Below are positions 14,498 through 19,298 of a stretch of DNA of 19,298 bases, in pieces. How positions within the stretch are numbered: position 1 is the first letter of the stretch; the number at the start of each line of letters is the position of its first letter. Origin of the DNA: Acidobacteriota bacterium (GTDB taxonomy: Bacteria > Acidobacteriota > JAAYUB01 > JAMOQF01); contig JALULU010000424.1 of the NCBI GenBank assembly GCA_027040585.1, positions 1-19,298 of the forward strand, given 5' to 3'. Both the position numbers and the translations under genes were made by a program. The notes beneath the pieces were generated by a model. That model did no database searches, was not told where the DNA came from, and saw only the letters and a program-made list of their open reading frames with translations.

Positions 14498-16579
14498 TTA
14501 TTGAATGTTCCCATTAACTTTATTTAATAAATATGCTATATCTATAGAATTTACTTCTCCATCGCCATTTATATCTCCACCATAGCCATTGGTGGGAAGT
14601 GATGAAATATTTCCATTTAAGTAATTCGCAAGTTCAATAACGTCGTCAATATTTACACTTCCATCACCATTTACATCACCTTCTATTCCCATCAATCCGA
14701 AGAAATTTAGAATTTCTTTCATTAAATTTGATTTTGTATTTTCTCCACTATCTTCAAGTCCACCAAATTCAAAACTTGAACCAATTGTATTATACCCATT
14801 TCCTTTATTTGATACCATGCAACCATATGCTGGGGATTGGTTTTGAAATACAAGTACAGCATTTGGTTGATTTGATGTATCTGGTGAAATGTGGTCTATA
14901 TAAGAATTATCACCATTGTAAGTGAAGGTAAACCCTTCAGCAAGTGAACCATTTTGACCTAAAAGTGTGCCAAGATCTGATGCGCCGTCATCACTTGCAC
15001 TTATTCCGAAGTATGGGTGAACTGATGTTTGGGTGTCATAATACCATGTATCTCCACCTTCCATATAAAGATTTCCACCACCATCTAAATATGCTTTTAG
15101 AGCATCACCTTCATCTGGTGTTAATGCATAGTTGTTACCATAAACGCCGAGACATACAAAAACAGCATCAAATTTACTAAGTTGGTCAAAATAGCTCTTA
15201 TCTGTTTCATAAATACATTCTTTCCCGAGAGATTCTATCGCATCCCTAATAGCAGTTCCACTGTTATGATTTCCATCCCAATCATAGACAATTATGCCTC
15301 CTAAATTTGGGATTACTGAAAAGGTTATATCTTTTGAAAATTTGCTATCATTGCAGGTTATGGACAATGTAAAATTTACTTCATGACCTTTGGGAATATT
15401 ACTTGAAAAAGTAACATTAAATGGTGTACTATTTGCTTCATAGTTACCCCTCGTTATATCAGGATAATTGGATGATGACTGGTTTATGGTGCAGTAGGAA
15501 TCATTCGTACTTAGTGTAGCACTTACATTTGTTGCATCAATTCCAAAATTGTTTACAACCTGTACGTTTAAATTAAGAGTTTCACCGGGATCAGGATGAT
15601 TATCTCCATTTCCATTTGCTGTTTCACTCCAGGAAGTACCCCAAAAGTCAAGATCTGGTTTTGTTGGGGGGGTATAAATTGCATATGCTGCACCATAGCC
15701 AACATTTGAGCATCCATATTCAATATACATATAGCCATTATCTCCCCAATCCGTGTCCCATGAATTTTTTAAAATCCAGCATCCATTTGTGCCCATAGAA
15801 TCATCCCATCCAACAAGGAGTATGGCATGATTTGGAGAACTGTCTGTACTTGAGTTGAAAACACCACCGCTATAGGCCTGAAAATTACTATCTACATATA
15901 CAGCTGCAGATACTGGACCATATTGATATATTGCCTGTTTTATATCATCCACAGATGGTACTGAACTACTACTGTCAACATAACTCCATCCACTAAGATA
16001 TACAGGCCTTGGGCAATTGCGTTTACAGTCAGTGTCCTGTTCCTGATAGGGGTCACAGGATTCATAAACTGCTCCATAGTTTTGTATGTAATCAAGTGCG
16101 AACCATCCACCATTGCAGCCGTCATAAGCCGTATCACATGAAATGAGATTTTGTTCCGACAAATCCATTTCAATCCCATCATTAATTAAAACAGATGATT
16201 CCACACACCCTATAGTTGAAAAAGCCCAACATCCACCGCAACTTCCCTGATTTTTAACAGGTGTACATCCATTGTGTTCCCTCCAATCCCATCTTGATGG
16301 TAGAGTTTTTATCATTGATTTTGTGGCATATGGAGAGGGCTTTAGATTTTTAAATCTTTCTGGTGGAGTACAATTACATATATCTTTGATATTGTATTTC
16401 ATTATATTGCTATATCCCACATTAAAGGTATATCCCTTTTCCTTTTTTTCCTGTCGTATTTTGTTTAAAATTCTGTTTATTTCTGATTTAGACCTTGTTT
16501 TAGGCTCTGATATCAGAAATGGTGTAGTCAATAAAACTATAAAAATTGCAAAAAGAAGTTTTTTTAAATTAACTCTCAT
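14498..16579 (-). CDS. Secreted papain-family (C1A) cysteine protease with C-terminal dockerin
   Basis: 693 residues. Signal peptide about 1-25 (MRVNLKKLLFAIFIVLLTTP). A short pro-region follows to about 90. The C1A domain, about 93-302, has oxyanion Gln111 and catalytic Cys117 in VKNQGSCGGCWAFS, His251 in PNHAILLVGWDD, and Asn272 in ILKNSWDTDWGDNGYM, so all catalytic residues are present. About 308-423 is an Ig-like CARDB-type module (DPGETLNLNVQVVNNFG). About 428-629 is a Rossmann-like/GATase-like module (FDAVFVCLG, YLDGGGNLYMEGGD). Residues 632-693 are a type I dockerin with two Ca loops (DVNGDGSVNIDD, DINGDGEVNSID). The start was taken at 16579 because AAGGAGG precedes it. Dockerins bind cohesins on cell-surface or cellulosome-like scaffolds; none is seen here. 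Confidence 0.92.
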   Translation of the reverse strand: MRVNLKKLLFAIFIVLLTTPFLISEPKTRSKSEINRILNKIRQEKKEKGYTFNVGYSNIMKYNIKDICNCTPPERFKNLKPSPYATKSMIKTLPSRWDWREHNGCTPVKNQGSCGGCWAFSTIGCVESSVLINDGIEMDLSEQNLISCDTAYDGCNGGWFALDYIQNYGAVYESCDPYQEQDTDCKRNCPRPVYLSGWSYVDSSSSVPSVDDIKQAIYQYGPVSAAVYVDSNFQAYSGGVFNSSTDSSPNHAILLVGWDDSMGTNGCWILKNSWDTDWGDNGYMYIEYGCSNVGYGAAYAIYTPPTKPDLDFWGTSWSETANGNGDNHPDPGETLNLNVQVVNNFGIDATNVSATLSTNDSYCTINQSSSNYPDITRGNYEANSTPFNVTFSSNIPKGHEVNFTLSITCNDSKFSKDITFSVIPNLGGIIVYDWDGNHNSGTAIRDAIESLGKECIYETDKSYFDQLSKFDAVFVCLGVYGNNYALTPDEGDALKAYLDGGGNLYMEGGDTWYYDTQTSVHPYFGISASDDGASDLGTLLGQNGSLAEGFTFTYNGDNSYIDHISPDTSNQPNAVLVFQNQSPAYGCMVSNKGNGYNTIGSSFEFGGLEDSGENTKSNLMKEILNFFGLMGIEGDVNGDGSVNIDDVIELANYLNGNISSLPTNGYGGDINGDGEVNSIDIAYLLNKVNGNIQ

Positions 16580-16618
16580 TTTTCCTCCTTGGTCAAATCT
16601 CACTTTATATTTAATCCA

Positions 16619-16624
16619 ATTATA
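16619..16624 (-). promoter_or_regulatory. Possible -10 element for the protease gene
   Basis: A minus-strand TATAAT lies 40 bases before the start codon in the 87-base gap after kdsB. No good -35 is found at 16-18 bases, and the region is almost all A/T. I see no terminator after kdsB, so read-through is also possible. Confidence 0.3.
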
Positions 16625-16666
16625 TAATAAATTCACAATCTTTATTATAAGAACATGTGTTTAATA

Positions 16667-17458
16667 TCACATTTTTATCAAATTTTTAAAAGTTGAAAGA
16701 TCCTTTTTGGTATCTATGCTTATTGAATCAAAATGGGTTTCAACTACTTTAATTTTGTATCCGCTTTCCAATATTCTAAGTTGTTCAAGTTCCTCCATTT
16801 GTTCTAAAAATGTGTGCTTTATATTTACAAAAATTTTTAAAAATTCTCTTCTATATACATAAAGGCCTATGTGCTTGTAGTAATTCTTAAGTAGTAGCTT
16901 GTTTTCCTTTGCCTGTATCTGAAAATCACACATATCTAAAACATTTTTTCTATAAAAGGGAATGGGAAGCCTTGAGAAATATAGTGCATTACCTCTAATA
17001 TCCAGAACAACTTTAACAATGTTTATATCAAATAAATCTTCAAAATTTTTAATTTCTACACAAGAAGTGGAAACATTAACACTACTATCTTCAAGTAATC
17101 CTTTTATTGTACTATCTATTGTATCTGGAGAAATTGTAGGCTCATCTCCCTGAATATTTACTATTACATCAATTTTATAGCCTAATCTTACTTCAATAAT
17201 ATCTAAAGCTTCTGCAATTCTGTCACTTCCACTTTTATGGTTTTTGGAAGTTAATATTGGTTTACCGCCGAAAGATCTTACCTCATCAAATATTTCATTG
17301 CTATCTGTAGCGATGTAAATATCCTCTATTAATTTTGATTTTTTTGCCTGTAAAAATGTGTAATTTAATATACTTTTTCCATTTACTTTTTTTAGTAGTT
17401 TTTTGGGCAATCTTGTTGACTCAAGCCTTGCGGGAATAATTCCAACAATTTTTTCCAT
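16667..17458 (-). CDS. kdsB: 3-deoxy-manno-octulosonate cytidylyltransferase
   Basis: Activates KDO with CTP to CMP-KDO for the inner core of LPS; cytoplasmic. 263 residues, normal length. Clear motifs: IIPARLESTRLPKKLL (8-22) for the nucleotide, TSKNHKSGSDR (70-80; the family usually has SGTDR), NIQGDEPTIS (101-110), LYFSRLPIPFYR and YKHIGLYVYRREFL, ending with ISIDTKKDL where family members have a D-T-x-x-D-L pattern. It starts immediately after the stop of the upstream HD gene (TAAATG), with GAGGA inside that gene's end, so the two are translationally linked. It is the main evidence for an LPS-bearing outer membrane in this organism. Confidence 0.95.
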   Translation of the reverse strand: MEKIVGIIPARLESTRLPKKLLKKVNGKSILNYTFLQAKKSKLIEDIYIATDSNEIFDEVRSFGGKPILTSKNHKSGSDRIAEALDIIEVRLGYKIDVIVNIQGDEPTISPDTIDSTIKGLLEDSSVNVSTSCVEIKNFEDLFDINIVKVVLDIRGNALYFSRLPIPFYRKNVLDMCDFQIQAKENKLLLKNYYKHIGLYVYRREFLKIFVNIKHTFLEQMEELEQLRILESGYKIKVVETHFDSISIDTKKDLSTFKNLIKM

Positions 17459-19249
17459 TTATTTGTCCTCTTTATCTTTTCCTTCTTCTTTTATTCCATT
17501 TTCCCCGGGATAGGGTATTCTTTTGTGACTGCTTGCAGATAGTGCTTTGGTTAAACTGTCAATAATTTTACTAAGTTCTCCTAAAGTCAGTCCGCTTTCA
17601 TCAAATTGCTTTTCTTTCATTTTTCCTTCCACAATCTTTATTATCATTTGCCTGACATTCTCATCAGTCTTTTCCTTTAAAACCCTTGAGGCTGCTTCAA
17701 CAGAATCTACAATCATCAAAATAGCTGCTTCTTTAGTTTGTGGCTTAGGCCCTGGATATTGAAAATAGTATTCTTTAACGTTTTTTGATTCTTTTTTTGC
17801 CTTTTCATAAAAATATGCTAAAAGAGAATTTCCATGGTGTTGAGATATCATATCGATTACTTTTCTGGGAAGTCCAAATTTTTCTCCCATTTTTATTCCT
17901 GCCAATATGTGCTCTTTAATGATTTTAGAGCTGGCATATGCAGAAATTAATTCATGAGGATTTTCATTTTCCTTTTGGTTTTCAACAAAAAAATTTGGTC
18001 TAACCATTTTCCCAATATCGTGATAATACGCTCCAACTCTTAATAGAAGTGTATCCACATCAAGGCCACTTGCTGCGATTTCTGCAAGATTTGCTACTTC
18101 TAAAGAGTGGTGGTATGTTCCTGGAGCTTTTATATACAGTTCTTTTAGTAATTCTGAATTTAAATCAGACAATTCCATAAGGCTGAATGGTGAAACGTAT
18201 CCAAATATTTTTTCTATGAATTGAATTGAGATAAGTGTTAGAAAACTTGAGGCTATTCCACTTGTAAGTATGGGGAAAAATTCTTCGTTAAAAAATTTAA
18301 AATTAATGGGTTTTTGAAATAGAAGATTTATAGAAAAAACTAAAAATATTCCAATGATGCCAACAGTTCCACCCATCGTCAAAAGTTGTGCCCTTTTTTT
18401 TATTCTGTGGGGCCAGAATGATATTGGAAGTGTGGAAGAAAGTAGAATGAAAAATAGTAAAAAGTTTAATCCTGAAAATATTGCACATAGAATTGAGGAT
18501 AAGAAAATAACGGATACCAACGGCTTTTTGTTAAGTAATAAAAATAGAACCATTCCAATAAAAGCAAGGGGTGTAAAAAATGGGGAAAATACCTCAGTTA
18601 TATATGCAAATCTTGCAAAGGCAACAATTAAAATAATGAGGGTATATATAAGAAATAGATGTCTGTTCTCATCCTTTTCTTCATATTTAAAAATTTCTCT
18701 TAACCAAATTAAAAATAAAATAGATAGGATGAAAAAAAATATAAAGCCACCAGTAAGTTCAAAAAAAGATGGGTACTTTCTTGAATTTTCATAACTTTTT
18801 ATTAAATTAAGACGTCTTTCATTTATTATCCAACCCTTTTTAATGAAAACTTCACCCTTTCTATAACTTAATCCATCGTATGAAAAATTGTAAGCTGCCC
18901 TTATTGAAATGGGATATTCTTTCCCTTTGACTGGCTTAGGATAGTATATAAATAAAGAGTTAAAAAAGAAAATGAAAAGTATTATTGTTGAAAAAAGAAA
19001 AGAAAGTATCCATTTAAAACCCGAAAGTGAAAAAAATTTTGTTCTATTGCTTTTTATTTTTTTTACTTCTTTTATAGCTGTTTCTTCAGAAAAAAATTCA
19101 AAAGAAGAAAAAATATCCTGTTTTTTCTCATCTTTTTTCTTTTTAAAAAAGAATTTAATTATGAGAATTATACCTAAAAAAATAAGTAGAAGAATAAAAA
19201 AAATAAAGATAGAATTTATATTATTTACAGAATAATTTATAAGTTGCAT
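17459..19249 (-). CDS. 7TM-HD family membrane phosphodiesterase (YqfF/PgpH-like)
   Basis: 596 residues as read. Members of this family hydrolyse cyclic di-AMP through a cytoplasmic HD domain. Membrane segments lie at about 13-33 and 79-103, then a short outer loop (about 104-165), then a bundle at 166-184, 197-215, 222-240, 243-274, 290-310 and 325-345. The HD domain, about 370-530, has H380-H381 (TYHHSLEVANLAE), H410-D411 (YYHDIGKM), H471-H472 (SQHHGN) and D515 (MIVDSVEAASR). The outer loop is much shorter than the 200-plus residues of the typical sensor domain. The N-terminus is suspect: the first 38 bases of the frame lie inside a perfect foldback repeat at the window edge, and no ribosome binding site precedes the ATG. 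The true start may differ. Confidence 0.85.
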   Translation of the reverse strand: MQLINYSVNNINSIFIFFILLLIFLGIILIIKFFFKKKKDEKKQDIFSSFEFFSEETAIKEVKKIKSNRTKFFSLSGFKWILSFLFSTIILFIFFFNSLFIYYPKPVKGKEYPISIRAAYNFSYDGLSYRKGEVFIKKGWIINERRLNLIKSYENSRKYPSFFELTGGFIFFFILSILFLIWLREIFKYEEKDENRHLFLIYTLIILIVAFARFAYITEVFSPFFTPLAFIGMVLFLLLNKKPLVSVIFLSSILCAIFSGLNFLLFFILLSSTLPISFWPHRIKKRAQLLTMGGTVGIIGIFLVFSINLLFQKPINFKFFNEEFFPILTSGIASSFLTLISIQFIEKIFGYVSPFSLMELSDLNSELLKELYIKAPGTYHHSLEVANLAEIAASGLDVDTLLLRVGAYYHDIGKMVRPNFFVENQKENENPHELISAYASSKIIKEHILAGIKMGEKFGLPRKVIDMISQHHGNSLLAYFYEKAKKESKNVKEYYFQYPGPKPQTKEAAILMIVDSVEAASRVLKEKTDENVRQMIIKIVEGKMKEKQFDESGLTLGELSKIIDSLTKALSASSHKRIPYPGENGIKEEGKDKEDK

Positions 19250-19298
19250 AAAAGAAATTTATGCAACTTATAAATTATTCTGTAAATAATATAAATTC
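19212..19298. repeat. Perfect 41-bp inverted repeat with 5-base spacer at the window edge
   Basis: Bases 19212-19252 are an exact reverse complement of 19258-19298, separated by AGAAA (19253-19257). The left arm is the first 38 coding bases of the 7TM-HD gene plus three; the right arm reaches the last base of the window. Such foldbacks at contig ends are typical of multiple-displacement-amplification chimeras or assembly snapback. Confidence 0.95.

Noticed and set aside
16660..16670. ACATGT-containing palindrome just after kdsB as a terminator
   Set aside because: The stem is too short and has no T-tract on the minus strand.
18354..18794. 146-codon plus-strand open frame within the 7TM-HD gene
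   Set aside because: Antisense shadow of the membrane-segment region, Lys/Ile-rich because of AT-rich codons.
1..19298. CRISPR arrays, tRNAs, insertion sequences, prophage or attachment sites
   Set aside because: No regularly spaced repeats, cloverleaf sequences, transposase motifs or integrase genes were seen; the gene content is chromosomal housekeeping plus secreted proteins.

Overview
The window is AT-rich bacterial DNA with dense, mostly ungapped gene packing, good AAGGAGG-type ribosome binding sites and several near-consensus sigma-70-type promoters. A KDO-activating enzyme (KdsB) points to a Gram-negative cell with LPS. Three secreted peptidase-like proteins (C69 dipeptidase, retropepsin-like/PDZ protein, papain with a dockerin) and an Aquifex-type aconitase suggest a protein-using, probably anaerobic, lineage outside the well-studied phyla. 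I cannot name the phylum from sequence alone.

Layout. 1-1398 (minus): N-terminal 466 residues of an aconitase that runs off the left edge. 1603-3210 (plus): secreted C69 dipeptidase. 3235-5013 (minus): secreted aspartyl-protease-like PDZ protein whose active-site motifs are degenerate. A divergent promoter pair at 5043-5114 drives this gene and, to the right, a long information-processing cluster: rpmI, rplT, pheS, pheT, a small coiled-coil protein, zapA, a 6S RNA, rny, ymdB and a membrane glycosyltransferase (to 13454). 13451-14390 (minus): an Hfq/Sm-like RNA-binding protein behind a NifU-like Fe-S protein. 14498-16579 (minus): papain-family protease with a C-terminal dockerin. 16667-19249 (minus): kdsB behind a 7TM-HD phosphodiesterase.

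How the genes fit together. The central cluster joins ribosome assembly (L35, L20), phenylalanyl-tRNA charging (PheST), Z-ring assembly (ZapA and a coiled-coil partner), global RNA polymerase control (6S RNA) and mRNA decay/signalling (RNase Y, YmdB). The neighbouring Sm-like protein adds a second RNA-regulation component.

Most notable points: (1) a clear 6S RNA between zapA and rny, whose central-bubble hairpin loop repeats the 5' closing-stem strand and could compete for the same 3' partner; (2) a short rpmI-rplT leader resembling the 23S rRNA segment bound by L20; (3) a protein with one Hfq-like 'KHAI' Sm domain and a probable second Sm-like unit; (4) a PheT that lacks the entire EMAP-type tRNA-binding domain; (5) a perfect 41-bp foldback repeat at the right edge that copies the start of the last gene and most likely marks an assembly or amplification artefact, or, less likely, a hairpin end.
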